DNA of 64,000 nucleotides, taken from Histomonas meleagridis. Its lineage: Eukaryota; Parabasalia; Tritrichomonadida; Dientamoebidae. Where the stretch lies: NCBI GenBank assembly GCA_020186115.1, contig WSYJ01000119.1, positions 19,444 to 83,443 on the forward strand, in the 5' to 3' direction. Shown here one piece after another: positions 10,041 to 21,391 of the stretch (position 1 is the first letter of the stretch; every line of letters starts with the position of its first letter). Position numbers and translations under genes: made by a program. The notes beneath the pieces are model-generated. The model did not search any database and was not told the DNA's origin. It saw only the letters and a list, made by a program, of their open reading frames with translations.

Positions 10041-13000
10041 TTATACCCAACCGAACTTAGTAAATTGCGCGTTAAAAGCGTTATTTGAGTTTTCTATTAA
10101 GAAATCTAACAAAACGAAAGGGAAATAGTCATCACTTTTATCTGTATTTTCATTTGTTTGGATAGCTAGCTTTGAGACTTTGTCCGTCACTATGTGTGTG
10201 TAATTTGTTTTAAATTTGTCTGGAATCAAAGCTGTTAAATAAAATCTGATTTTATCCATGTTAATAAACATTGATTCTGCCAAGATATTAAATGCCGAAT
10301 AAAAAGATCCATTTAACACGAACTTTGGTAACAAATAATTTAATTGATTCGAAAGTGGAATATGTGAAATTATATTTGGGTTATCAAAAAATCCTGGGAT
10401 ACAAAATCTTTGTCGATCATTTAAGAATAACATTGAAGGTGTTAAAGAGACAGAAGTTCCTAATACCATATGTAAATAAGAAAAAGCACCTAAATGAGCC
10501 GCAAAATTTTGCCGTTTAAATAAAAAGTCTGTTTTAAAACCGTTACACCCTTTAATAAACCATTTAAACAGTATATCGTTTTCCAAATTTATTTTCCGTT
10601 TATTATAAAACGTTTTTGGTGAAAGAATATTTTCGTTGATGTTCTTTTTGAAAGCTTTATCGAAAAGTTTTATAATATTTAAATCTTTATAACTAATAAT
10701 TTCTTGATAAGAATTAATTAACGGAGAAATTATTAATAATAATTTTGGATGTATTAAAAATGATTGAGGGTAATATAAAAAAAAGTTTTTAGTTGAAGAA
10801 CTTGGGTGATTTTTTATTAAGGAACTTAATAAATTAATTAAAATGAATTCTTTATAATTTAATGTATAAATTTGTGGTGAAATCAACAAAAAATTTTTAA
10901 TTTCTCCTTTAAAATTTATATAATTTAAAGTTGCTTCTTTATCACCATTTGCTTCTAAACCAATTCGAATAATATTATATTGATTAACATATAATCTAAA
11001 CCCTACGAACGAAGAATAATTTGGTAATTTCTTATCCGTCTTAAAAAACGGCGGATTTAGTTTGCAAAATTTCTTTAGTTCTTTATAGTTATGATAATTG
11101 GTAATTGTTTCTGGGAACTCTACGTTTTGTTTATTTTGTGTTATACATTGATAAAAATATTTTAATGCAGTAACAACGTCATCTAATTTCTTAATGTCAT
11201 CATCACATTCATTAACGAAACTAAAAATCGATTCGAATTCTTCAACGTAACGATTTTCTTGTTTATTCTTTAACATATTAATAACCTCAGTAAGAATTTG
11301 AGGGTTATGAAAAGAGTTCGAATATTGACAATGTTTTAAACATAATAAAAACATATAAGGACTTGAACCCATTAATGTGATTAAGAATTCATTTGGTAAA
11401 TATGAACATATACTAAATAATTGTGGGAGCCAACTAATGAACGCGACTTTCGATTCATCTTTTAAGTTCTTTAAGTTAATATTAAAGAGATTCGAAAGTT
11501 GTTGTTCTTTACGGATTAATGTTAATAATAATGAGATATATAATGATATGTGTTCTGAATCAGAGAAATTCATTTGTTCGAAAATCTTTTGAAAGATTCG
11601 TTCAACGCCATTAATATTATTTGGTAATGATTGTCTAATACATGTGACAACTAATGTTAACCATTGTTGTGTTGTTATGTTTGGCGTTGACATCTTTTGA
11701 GTTATGACTTGTAAAGCTTGTTGGAAATCATAAATTTTTAATAAATATTCATACATTAATAATGGATAATTACCTTTAGGTTGTGACTTAAGAAAATTTA
11801 TTATCGATGGTAATGTATTTATTGTAATATATGGAAATGGTTTCTCATTAAATAAATTGGATGAGATTTTATAATGCAAAAATGAATGTTTAAAATCATG
11901 AATCTTATACATAATATTAGATAATGAATTATGATTAATATATAATAATTCTTGAATTTGCTTAACGTCTTCCGGACATTTGTTACGGAAGTCGTTTAAA
12001 ACCGAAAAACGCCATACAAAATTTGAGGACATGGCGGTTTGGTTGTCAAGTGAATTAAACCAAATTAATTGACTTAATCGAAAAGCATTTTGATTATTAC
12101 CATGAGAATTATAATATATTTTTAACATTTGTCGTATCTCTTCTTGTATAGCCTTCTTAAAAAACACCGTTAAATATGATTGAGATAAAAAAGAAGTCAA
12201 AAATTTTTTTTCATTTTTAAATTGTTTCTCTTGTAAAATCGGTAAAACTATTTGTGGAATTGTTGAGTTTTGAGGTATTATTGTATCACGAATCTTATCG
12301 ATAGATATAGAAGGTAATGATAAGTTAATAGAAATGTTACGTAATTGTAATAATGAATGCATATATAAATTTAATGGATATTTGTTCATTGATTGTAAAT
12401 AATATTCTTTTGATGATTTATAATGTGAAAGTAATTGGAATGAAATCGCGTTGTTTAACTTATCGTCAAAATTCGTCTTTAATAAGCCTAATGAATCATC
12501 ATATAAGTTTAACATTTCTAAATATGTCATGTTTTGATATAACGTTTGATTAGGTAATGGATTTGATTGTGGTAAATAAATCATTGATAAGATTTGTGAT
12601 AATGAACTGTTTGGAAATAAATAAATGTAATAATTACAAAACGTTGTTAAATTTGAAATAATGTTATTGGATAAATATTCATTGATTTCATTATCACTTA
12701 ATGTTTTAATAAGAAAATTAAGATTCGTTGGAAATAATAATTTTAAAAATGTCTTTAGATGAAATTCTTCATTAATTTCAAACCAATTAATGTTCCAAAT
12801 TTCTTTATTAAAATTTTCAGTTTCAGTAATTGCCAAAAATATAAAATTTTGTGATTGAATAAATATATCTTGAAAATCTAAATGATCAAGTGAAATATCA
12901 TAAATCACTGATAATATGTCGTCATTAATTGGAAACTTAAAGTTTTTTAATTCAGATTTTAAATTTTGCCTTGTTTCTGGTTTAAAGATTTTAATCATTA

Positions 13001-16000
13001 ATTTTAATTTGCTTAAAAGTTTTGTATCACTTTGTGATTCATTTAGCCATTCTGATAATGTCGAAAATGGTGTTGATAATGGTTCAGAAAGTAATTCATT
13101 TTTATTTCTAAAATTATCATGAACATTTTGTAAGAGAAATTTGGAGACGTTTAAGTTTGAATTGTTTACAATACTTTTCATAGCGTTTTGATAGAATTCA
13201 ATTGTATCGCGTTGTAAATCAACCGAAAAGAAAATTGAAGGCAACAAAAGTGTCGGGAATTGAATTTCTTCTGAATCTTTTGAATACAATAAACCGGCGA
13301 TAACCGCGATCAATTGACAAACGAATTTTGTTTTTGTTTGATTTAATTTTTCATCTTTATTAATTGGTTCGATTAATATTTCATTTAATTTTATTAATAA
13401 GGTCTCAGAACAAATACTATTATTAATGTATTTTTCAATTGCTAAAGGTATATTATGAGCAATTGAAGTCATTTCATTTAATTTCGTTAACACTAAAACA
13501 GAAGCAGAGATTAACAACTCCAAACATCTCGACGACGCGTTTTCGTCGATAAATTTTCTTAAGTTAATTAAAACGTTTGGTAAAACTAAGATTAATTGTT
13601 GTTGATAAATAGTTTGTATTGAGTTACATGACAATATATAACTCGAAACACATAAAATATAATCGATTTGTTCTTTTGATACTTTATTAAACTCCAAATT
13701 CATTTGATACATTAAAAACAAATTTCGTGAAGCTCGAATCATAAAAGGGTTTGAATTTAATAACTTTTTTAGACGTAATTCATAATAGTCATCATTTTGA
13801 TAATTTAAATTACTTATTAAATATTTTGTAACTGCACAAAATCGATTTAACGTTTTAATATCTTTTAAGTCAGTAATTCCGGAATTTATCGAAATCGCTT
13901 GAATTTGTGGCGATGTGTTTAATATCACTGAAGTATTTAAGTCTTTTATTATTATATTTTTATGAAGTCCTATTTTACAAGAAGTATAATGTATTAAATA
14001 CACACCAAATATATTCGGATTACTTGGCGTATTAGGCTGTATTAAGTTATTAAAATTGATTGTAATCGTTTGTTGATTTTCTTCTTTCGAAGTTTTTATT
14101 CGATAATTTAAGATTTGATAATAAAATATTTTCGGAACTAAAAATTTATCTGTTAAAAACGTTTCTTGGATTATACCATAAATTTCATTTTGTTTAGTTG
14201 AATCAAGTAAATTTACAAACATAATGAAATGCCGTGTAAAATATGAATGATTAAATGATGAAGAAAACTTTGATAAATTTAATAAAAACTCTTTTTTAAT
14301 GAATTCATAATAATTTGTATTTATATTTATTAAATTTGCATATTTTATTGGTAAAAATATTTGCGTGAAACAGACTAATATTGATGGCATATAAATACCT
14401 TTTTTAATTTTAATGAAACTTAATAATTCTTTAGCGATTTCGAATATTGGAAATAATTCGATATTATCGTCGTCACATTCATTAATACATTTAGCTAATG
14501 AATAAATCGAATGTTCCATTACAAAACTAAAATCTTTTTGAATGACGTTTTTAAAATATGGTAAAATATATTTTTGGAAATTAGTTATTGAAGATTTAAA
14601 ACAATAATTTCGAAATTCTTGACAATGTTTATTAGCATAAATATCAGTAAAGAATAAAAACAAATCAATTGACCAATTTAGTTGAAACATTTTCGAAAAA
14701 CATTGTAACACTATATTAGGATAAAATTCTGCTAAAATATAATAAGGAACTTGAATCGGAAATAAAACAGTTTTCGAATATATTAAAAAATCCATAATAT
14801 TTGAAATTAATTTTGTTAAATCATATTGTGATTGACCTGATTTTTTAATTTGTTTTATTAATAATAATATTTGTTTTAATAATCGATTAATTTCGATATA
14901 TGAATTATATTGTGTTATCATTGATTTTAAATTACTTACTACTTCAATTATTACTTCAACATAATTATTAATTTGACGAATTGAATAAAATTTTATTAAA
15001 AATCGTAAGATTTTAATATCATAAATACTTAATGTTTTACTTTGAAAAAAGATGCTCATTTCATTAGGTAATGATTGAAATCCATATTTTTTACCTTCTT
15101 TTTTAAGTTTATGTAAGAAATAATTTGTAAATTGTCGACATTTATTACTTCGTAAACTAACAAATATATTTTCCCATTGAGTATGTGCGAATTTTGAGTT
15201 CTTTAAGAACGGAAATAATTTTGCAATTACTTTAAATATAAAACGTACATTAAAATATGCATAAACTAATTGATTAGTAGTTTGTGAATCTTTTAAAAGT
15301 TTTTTTACTTCTTTTATAGGTTGAATTATAACTATACATGATATATAATTATTTAATACTTTTGAAAGCTCCGAAATTATATCGGAAATATCTTCGATAT
15401 CATTAAATGGTTGAAAAAAGATAAAATTATATGAATTAATTCGAAAGTAAGGATTCGCTTGTAATTTTTTTGGTAATTCTTTTAATGCTCTCATACGAGT
15501 TTGTTCAATTGGACTAATTACTCCGAAATTATTTTTTAGAAATCTTAATGAAATGAATGCTATTTTTCTCATATATTTTTGATATACTGTTGAAGATTTA
15601 GTAAAAGTATAACGTAAATCATTTAATACTTTTACATCTTCATTAGTAAATCGTCGAGTGTATATATGATTATTAAATATTTTTAATACATTTTCATAAT
15701 CATATTGTGATGCATGCATTAAACTATTAACTATTCGTACAAACAATGAATTCGTAGGTATATAATCTATTGTATAATCAATGATTTCAACAATAGTATG
15801 TGAAAAATTCCGATTATGACATAATATTGTTATATATTCAACAAATTCGGGAATGTTTTCTATTTCATTAATGATGCTTAATATCGATGTACCAAATTGT
15901 TGTCTTAATATTAATAAAATATATTGTTGCGGAGGTTTTAATGATTTATATGCATCATCAATTAATGAAACATTTTTTGAGACAATAAATTTCGTCATTT

Positions 16001-18455
16001 CAATGATATTTTGATTCGAAAATGCATCCCAAAAATTTAATGTTGAAATAAAATTCAGAAAACAATCATAAAAAATTAATACTTTTTCATCATTTAAATT
16101 CTTTTCTAGTTTAAATGAGTTAAATATTGATTCAATTGATATAATTTTATCTTCATAATTAATATAATGATGATATTTATCATCGTCTTTATTTATTAAT
16201 GAATGTTTCACAAATAAATCAGGAATTTTAGTCAAGAAAATTTGCATACAATAAATATCTTTAGATAAAGCATTAATTAGACGTGATTGAAGATTTTCTC
16301 TAATTTTACTTAAACTTTGAAAAAAAAATTGAGATTGAAGTGAAGCTATTTCCGAAAGAATTTGCGTTGCATTATTTCGATGTTTTTCAGACTCAATTGA
16401 ATGCAAAAAAAGATATATCCAATTATCTAATGGTTCTTGTTGAGTATAACATAAAGGAAAAAGATATAAAGATAATAATGAAACAGATAATTCAAGTTGT
16501 GGATCATCGACTAAATATCTTAAAATAGAAATCATTGATATATGTTGTTGTTTAATTTTATCAATAAAATAAGTTAAACGTTGTAAATTCTTAAATAAAG
16601 AATGAAAAATTGGAATTAAAATATATTCGATTAAATAACTTTGCTTTTTATCTAATATTAATAACATTATCTTTAAAAGATAATCTTGAATTTCTTTATC
16701 ATGATGAGAATTAGGATCAATATATTTTTTCAATCCATTTTGAAACACTAATACAGTTAATTTAGCTAAAGGAATATTTTTATTATCTATGAAAAACATA
16801 TCAAAATATTTAGTTATAGTACTTAAAAAATAAATATGATAAGGAACATTATCATGTAAATTCTTTAACATCATTTGATGAAATAATAAATGATATAAAT
16901 GATATGGTTTAGTCGGAATCATAATATTTAAATGGAGTGAAAACAAATAATTTAATAATTGTGGTGTTAATTGTGAAAATATTATACCAAAATATTTAAT
17001 GATTTCATTAACCTTCTCTTTTAATATCGAAAAACTCATTTGTTGTCTAATAAAATTACTAAATGTTTGATCAGGTGCATTTGGATTACCAGCAGTTGAT
17101 ACTATACCTAAGAACCAAGAAAAATATTTTAATAATCTAACAAACAATTCGATCTTATTCGAGAATGAATTCCCTTCTATATATAATTGTTTATCAGGGA
17201 ATAATGTACAATTTATAATGTTAATAATACATATGTTACAATCAAGCCAATATTCTGCTTCGAAAGGTTTATTTTTACTTGTTAAATCAACAGATTCAAA
17301 TTCATCTTTTAACATTTCATATGATGTTACAGCTTGTTCAAATAAATCATGTTGTAAATGTGGGTTTTGTTCAAATGAAGTTTTAGTGATATAACTTTTA
17401 AATAAATCTAAACTACTTCGTAAAAAACTAATTTGTCCTTTTAATCCACCAAAAAAATACCATAATAAATATACAGTTCGACTAAATAAATTCATGTTCG
17501 ATTGTTGTGATAATATTATCTTTTTAAATGTGTGGAAATAATATGAACTTCTTCGACTTTCTAAATATGGATGATATTTAAGTGTTGGAAATATAGTCGA
17601 AAGAATTTTAAATAATATGTTTTTAAGTGATTCATTGTGTTTAGGAATATCTAAGTCATATATAACACACATACATACATAAAGATTTTGCGCTATATGG
17701 ATATATTTAATATCAATGGGTAATATATCATTCATACGAAAAATTAAATTAAACGATTCATCACTAACATTACGAGAATATTCAATTAACTGATATGAAA
17801 GTTTAAGTGATTTAGTAACAATCAAATGTAATGTCTTAAAAAAATCAGGATTATTAATGCATAGAAGACCATTATGTGCAACCTTGATGACTTTATCTAA
17901 GACTAATATAACTTCATTTGATTTAAGGGATTTAGTCTTGATAAAGGACCGATATGAATTAATGATGATGAAAAATAATTTAATATCTATGGTTAAAACT
18001 GATTGTATTGACTCATCTAGAAAGTCATGAATTTGTTTGAATAATTCTAATATCATTTGTTCTGAACAATCTGGATATGAAATAAAATGATCAATTAAAA
18101 ATAGAAATGTTTTACGACGAACGGATATATTTGAAGACCTTAAAAATGGTAAAACTAAAGTTTCAATTAAATAAGATGTTGACTGGGAAAATAAAAAAGG
18201 CCGTATTAATCGAAGTGAATGAAGAATACGACATATATAATAGTATCTTTTTTTTGAATCTTCACCAAAAGAATTTTGATTTAATTTATTCAGATTTGTT
18301 GTAAAAAAATTTGTTAATGTAGGAAATGATTCATTAACCTCATCATCAAGTGCATAAATTAGAAAGTCATCAACAGAATCAAGTACAGAGTCAGATAATT
18401 CTGGTAAAATTCCTGTTTTGAAATAAGAGTAAAATTGGAGCTGTTGGTGGCTCAT
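10041..18455 (-). CDS. TRRAP/Tra1-like PIKK-family pseudokinase
   Basis: A 2,804-codon frame without interruption. The ATG at 18455 (MSHQQLQFYSYF) is preferred over an upstream in-frame GTG. Most of the protein is an all-helical HEAT solenoid, followed by a FAT-like region (about 1950-2450) and a C-terminal PI3K-like domain (about 2480-2770). The kinase region keeps the Tra1 layout (GFKTDFLFKRQNFAAHLGAF, then FSYLHMVLGT) but has no DRH or DFG catalytic motifs, as in TRRAP/Tra1 and unlike ATM, TOR or SMG1. It ends in an aromatic FTKFGWV tail resembling FATC. The family scaffolds SAGA and NuA4/TIP60 acetyltransferase complexes and contacts activators in the nucleus. It is shorter than human TRRAP (about 3,800). 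The stop lies in TAAATAAA. Confidence 0.78.
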   Translation of the reverse strand: MSHQQLQFYSYFKTGILPELSDSVLDSVDDFLIYALDDEVNESFPTLTNFFTTNLNKLNQNSFGEDSKKRYYYICRILHSLRLIRPFLFSQSTSYLIETLVLPFLRSSNISVRRKTFLFLIDHFISYPDCSEQMILELFKQIHDFLDESIQSVLTIDIKLFFIIINSYRSFIKTKSLKSNEVILVLDKVIKVAHNGLLCINNPDFFKTLHLIVTKSLKLSYQLIEYSRNVSDESFNLIFRMNDILPIDIKYIHIAQNLYVCMCVIYDLDIPKHNESLKNILFKILSTIFPTLKYHPYLESRRSSYYFHTFKKIILSQQSNMNLFSRTVYLLWYFFGGLKGQISFLRSSLDLFKSYITKTSFEQNPHLQHDLFEQAVTSYEMLKDEFESVDLTSKNKPFEAEYWLDCNICIINIINCTLFPDKQLYIEGNSFSNKIELFVRLLKYFSWFLGIVSTAGNPNAPDQTFSNFIRQQMSFSILKEKVNEIIKYFGIIFSQLTPQLLNYLFSLHLNIMIPTKPYHLYHLLFHQMMLKNLHDNVPYHIYFLSTITKYFDMFFIDNKNIPLAKLTVLVFQNGLKKYIDPNSHHDKEIQDYLLKIMLLILDKKQSYLIEYILIPIFHSLFKNLQRLTYFIDKIKQQHISMISILRYLVDDPQLELSVSLLSLYLFPLCYTQQEPLDNWIYLFLHSIESEKHRNNATQILSEIASLQSQFFFQSLSKIRENLQSRLINALSKDIYCMQIFLTKIPDLFVKHSLINKDDDKYHHYINYEDKIISIESIFNSFKLEKNLNDEKVLIFYDCFLNFISTLNFWDAFSNQNIIEMTKFIVSKNVSLIDDAYKSLKPPQQYILLILRQQFGTSILSIINEIENIPEFVEYITILCHNRNFSHTIVEIIDYTIDYIPTNSLFVRIVNSLMHASQYDYENVLKIFNNHIYTRRFTNEDVKVLNDLRYTFTKSSTVYQKYMRKIAFISLRFLKNNFGVISPIEQTRMRALKELPKKLQANPYFRINSYNFIFFQPFNDIEDISDIISELSKVLNNYISCIVIIQPIKEVKKLLKDSQTTNQLVYAYFNVRFIFKVIAKLFPFLKNSKFAHTQWENIFVSLRSNKCRQFTNYFLHKLKKEGKKYGFQSLPNEMSIFFQSKTLSIYDIKILRFLIKFYSIRQINNYVEVIIEVVSNLKSMITQYNSYIEINRLLKQILLLIKQIKKSGQSQYDLTKLISNIMDFLIYSKTVLFPIQVPYYILAEFYPNIVLQCFSKMFQLNWSIDLFLFFTDIYANKHCQEFRNYCFKSSITNFQKYILPYFKNVIQKDFSFVMEHSIYSLAKCINECDDDNIELFPIFEIAKELLSFIKIKKGIYMPSILVCFTQIFLPIKYANLININTNYYEFIKKEFLLNLSKFSSSFNHSYFTRHFIMFVNLLDSTKQNEIYGIIQETFLTDKFLVPKIFYYQILNYRIKTSKEENQQTITINFNNLIQPNTPSNPNIFGVYLIHYTSCKIGLHKNIIIKDLNTSVILNTSPQIQAISINSGITDLKDIKTLNRFCAVTKYLISNLNYQNDDYYELRLKKLLNSNPFMIRASRNLFLMYQMNLEFNKVSKEQIDYILCVSSYILSCNSIQTIYQQQLILVLPNVLINLRKFIDENASSRCLELLISASVLVLTKLNEMTSIAHNIPLAIEKYINNSICSETLLIKLNEILIEPINKDEKLNQTKTKFVCQLIAVIAGLLYSKDSEEIQFPTLLLPSIFFSVDLQRDTIEFYQNAMKSIVNNSNLNVSKFLLQNVHDNFRNKNELLSEPLSTPFSTLSEWLNESQSDTKLLSKLKLMIKIFKPETRQNLKSELKNFKFPINDDILSVIYDISLDHLDFQDIFIQSQNFIFLAITETENFNKEIWNINWFEINEEFHLKTFLKLLFPTNLNFLIKTLSDNEINEYLSNNIISNLTTFCNYYIYLFPNSSLSQILSMIYLPQSNPLPNQTLYQNMTYLEMLNLYDDSLGLLKTNFDDKLNNAISFQLLSHYKSSKEYYLQSMNKYPLNLYMHSLLQLRNISINLSLPSISIDKIRDTIIPQNSTIPQIVLPILQEKQFKNEKKFLTSFLSQSYLTVFFKKAIQEEIRQMLKIYYNSHGNNQNAFRLSQLIWFNSLDNQTAMSSNFVWRFSVLNDFRNKCPEDVKQIQELLYINHNSLSNIMYKIHDFKHSFLHYKISSNLFNEKPFPYITINTLPSIINFLKSQPKGNYPLLMYEYLLKIYDFQQALQVITQKMSTPNITTQQWLTLVVTCIRQSLPNNINGVERIFQKIFEQMNFSDSEHISLYISLLLTLIRKEQQLSNLFNINLKNLKDESKVAFISWLPQLFSICSYLPNEFLITLMGSSPYMFLLCLKHCQYSNSFHNPQILTEVINMLKNKQENRYVEEFESIFSFVNECDDDIKKLDDVVTALKYFYQCITQNKQNVEFPETITNYHNYKELKKFCKLNPPFFKTDKKLPNYSSFVGFRLYVNQYNIIRIGLEANGDKEATLNYINFKGEIKNFLLISPQIYTLNYKEFILINLLSSLIKNHPSSSTKNFFLYYPQSFLIHPKLLLIISPLINSYQEIISYKDLNIIKLFDKAFKKNINENILSPKTFYNKRKINLENDILFKWFIKGCNGFKTDFLFKRQNFAAHLGAFSYLHMVLGTSVSLTPSMLFLNDRQRFCIPGFFDNPNIISHIPLSNQLNYLLPKFVLNGSFYSAFNILAESMFINMDKIRFYLTALIPDKFKTNYTHIVTDKVSKLAIQTNENTDKSDDYFPFVLLDFLIENSNNAFNAQFTKFGWV

Positions 18456-18473
18456 TAAATCGGTTAGGGGCAC

Positions 18474-18782
18474 CCTGAAACATCACAGCTCAAATTGGAA
18501 GGGGTCCGGCCATTTTGACATGGTTTCTTTGTGTAATACTTTTATCACCCATTTAAAATTGTATGGTTTAACGCTCATAATTCATTGAAAACTACAAACA
18601 ACTTGTTTATAAACTTTATTTCCTAATTACGCGTTTACAGTTTCAAAGAGATAAAATGCTTTATAATGGAACTAAATCAAGAAATTTCGAAGGAACAGAG
18701 GATAGACTTCATTTTTTATTTAAAAATAATGAATTTAATTTTTTATCAAAAGAAAAAATGCATCTATTATGATGCTAATGTC
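18474..18782. other. Intergenic, TRRAP promoter side
   Basis: About 300 bp upstream of TRRAP with GC-richer stretches near 18471-18530. No gene, RNA or repeat is recognised. Confidence 0.35.
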
Positions 18783-19094
18783 TCACTTCCGATGCTTTTT
18801 ATCGATTTTGGCTTTTTTATGTTGTTTTTCCTTTTTTGATAATTTATCAATGTATCCTTTAGAACGCTCAACCTTTTTGTTTTTTTTGGCTCGGGTTTTT
18901 TGACTAATCTCTGTTTTTTTCTTTTTCGCTTGGATTTCTTTTAATAGTATATCTGTTGGAATATTTATAGCTTTCTTTTGATTTGGATCAGGTATTACTT
19001 GTTCATTATGTTGTACCCCTGGAATTTCAGACAAGGCTGCATCCAACTCACTGAAATCATAAGCACTGCTGATTTGTTGATTATTTCCTTGCAT
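18783..19094 (-). CDS. Small very basic protein, 103 aa, likely nuclear
   Basis: Starts at ATG 19094 (MQGNNQQISSAYDFSELDAA). The first half is mixed and slightly acidic; from residue 50 it is extremely Lys/Arg-rich with runs such as KKKK, RAKKNKKVERSK and KKEKQHKKAK, typical of nucleolar or ribosome-biogenesis factors. No domain is recognised. The bias toward lysine is far above the surrounding frames, which supports it as a real protein. Function is unassigned. Confidence 0.55.
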   Translation of the reverse strand: MQGNNQQISSAYDFSELDAALSEIPGVQHNEQVIPDPNQKKAINIPTDILLKEIQAKKKKTEISQKTRAKKNKKVERSKGYIDKLSKKEKQHKKAKIDKKHRK

Positions 19095-20148
19095 TTTAGA
19101 ATCGACCTTGGAAAGAAGCCGTTTATTTTAACTTTTTAAATACTGATTCAGTCTTATTCAATAAAAAGTGGCAACTCTTTCAACGTGCTATTTTTAAAAA
19201 TAAATTCCAGAGTGAATGGGAAACATTCTTACACTAAACAAGCACTGTTGGCTGTTAAAATATGAATGTGTTTATAACGCTCAAAAAATTCTCTTGATTT
19301 TTCTATTTTAATAATTATTCACTTCATGAACTTCATGTTTAAAATTTGTTGTAGATATCCCCAAGAATTCTTGATGAATTCATTCTAAAAATTCTACAGC
19401 GTTTATTTGATTGTACCAAATATAGCTTAAGCTGTTCTTACTGAAGTATAAAATTTTTATGGGATAGAAAACAGAATTAATAATGATTTATGAAAATTAA
19501 GACGGTACTTAATTCCTTTGATATATAAAAGCACTTAAAAATTTTTTTAGATTTCAACATTCAAAATTTAAATTCTTCTTTATCAATAATAAGATTGGTG
19601 GAACAATATATCTTTTATAAACATTCGTCTTTAAAATAGTTATTTAAGAATTTTACCAAATGTTAGCTTGTGCAAAATTTTTAAAACAAGGTTAAATAAA
19701 ACTATAAACTATTCAAAAAATAAATTTTGCCTATAAAGAGAAAACGTTCCTGTATCACAATCGTATTTGTATTTTATAATGTTAATCTTATAATTAGAAA
19801 AACAAACCAAGAGCCAAAATCGATTTAAAAGTGGTAGTTCACAGTAAATATGATCTTTCTCGCAAATCCTGTTTTTGGTTAATCTTGCTCTTATTGAAAA
19901 AGTTGGTGTCAATTTGGTCAAACGTGTTTTCATATGACGTTATTTTTGGGAAGTTTACACCGCGATAAATTTTGTGAGTTATGTTAACCACATTGAAAAT
20001 TCATCAGAAATTTTGAATCAGATGATTGGGTTATAAACTTTCATAGATTTTGACTTTTAAATTTTCGTATTTATTCACATTGTCTGCGCTGTTTACGATT
20101 TGGTTAATATCATTACATGAGAAATCTTGATATAATTCCTTATGATCA
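19095..20148. other. Gene-poor intergenic region
   Basis: About 1 kb. A 74-codon minus-strand frame starts at ATG 19933 and ends at 19709 but shows no recognisable feature and probably arises by chance. No RNA gene or repeat is seen. Confidence 0.35.
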
Positions 20149-20493
20149 TCAATTTGTTATTGGTAAAACTGCTCCAGGGTTTAAAAGCCAGCTTATGGAC
20201 GTGAGGTCATCGGGTGGGATAACACGATCTTGATGGTTAAGATCTGAATAGGTATTATTGAAGTTTTGTTCTTGTTGTATCTGCCCAAATCTCATTGCGT
20301 TTTGTTCTCCTTTCATCTGGAAACACAAACCATCTTTCCCTGTCATTTTGTCCAAATTTCTTCTTGGTTGTCTTTTCATTTTTACCATCAATTTTGCTTT
20401 TTCATCTAGAGGATAGACCATTGATTCTTTTCCTTGGTCATCTAATATGATAATTCTGCTCCATCGCGAAGGCCATTGGTTGATGAACTCCAT
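20149..20493 (-). CDS. Hypothetical protein, 114 aa
   Basis: ATG at 20493. The N-terminal 35 residues (RWSRIIILDDQGKES, then MVYPLDEKAKL) look like a short beta-rich module; the middle is basic (KMKRQPRR) and the C-terminus polar. The N-terminal pattern, [RK]W, two residues, I, then V, two residues, PL, three residues, K, loosely matches the 105-residue protein at 51279-51596, so the two may be distant members of one small family. No known domain is recognised. Coding is plausible because the frame is isolated and compositionally balanced. Confidence 0.45.
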   Translation of the reverse strand: MEFINQWPSRWSRIIILDDQGKESMVYPLDEKAKLMVKMKRQPRRNLDKMTGKDGLCFQMKGEQNAMRFGQIQQEQNFNNTYSDLNHQDRVIPPDDLTSISWLLNPGAVLPITN

Positions 20494-21391
20494 TCGTCAA
20501 TATCAAAAAATAAAAATTGCTTTAAAAACACTGTTTTCACAACCGTCATGATCAGAAAAATTGAAAACTATTTTCAATACTCCACTGAAATATGCTCAAA
20601 AGAATATTGAGCCAAGTCAAGATTATCGGAAAAAAAGTCAAAGAATTTTTTCACCATTTACAACGCAAAATCTTCATAATTTTAATGTATTTGCATGATT
20701 AAATGATTGTTTTAATCAATGTGGATATATTTCTTTCGTTAAAGCTCTAAAAATAGGCAAAATAATCTCATTTTTTTTCTGATTTCAAAAAAAAAATTGT
20801 TTTTTCTTATCTGATTTTCGATAATTAAAATTTAATTTCTAATAAAATTGAGTTATTTTATTCTTTAAAATAGAATATTTTTTGATGTCGTTTGACATCG
20901 CAAATTTGCGATGATCATCGGTTACATGAAATTGAGAACATTATCGTCATTTGAGTTGTCAAATTGACAGGAGTAACGTAACTTTAGAATTATCGCTATT
21001 TTTTCCTAAAAGCTTGCTGTTATGTAATTCATCCTTTATACCATTTAATTAATTCTCGTAACTAAGTTCGCATAAAATAAGAAAATTTCAATATATCAAA
21101 TCATTTTCAAGAAGATTTACTATATATCCAAAAAAACATTTGATATTTATTTAATAAATCACATGTTGTACAATAACACATATCCATGCATCCCGCAAAT
21201 AATGTTATAATTTCTTTTCAACATTGATTTTATAAAATATAAAATTTCTTTTTTCGAATTGATCTGTTTAAGTATTTAAAATAAAAAAGCACTAAAAAGA
21301 AATTATTAATTTTTGTCTATTGTTTGTATCACTTGAGTTTGAGAATAAGAATCTTTTGTCTAGTTTTTACATCACATGTCTCTATGGTTGA
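20494..21391. other. Intergenic region with dense short palindromes
   Basis: No gene. At 20896-20913 there is an 18-bp perfect palindrome, CATCGCAAATTTGCGATG, next to GATGTC-GTTT-GACATC (about 20884-20899). A short palindromic GTTGTCAAATTGACA lies near 20956. T-rich tracts precede it. It lies about 400 bp upstream of the minus-strand gene and 480 bp upstream of Got1. Confidence 0.4.

Noticed and set aside
19709-19933. 74-codon minus-strand frame as a gene
   Set aside because: It has an ATG but no recognisable protein features; kept only as part of the intergenic note.
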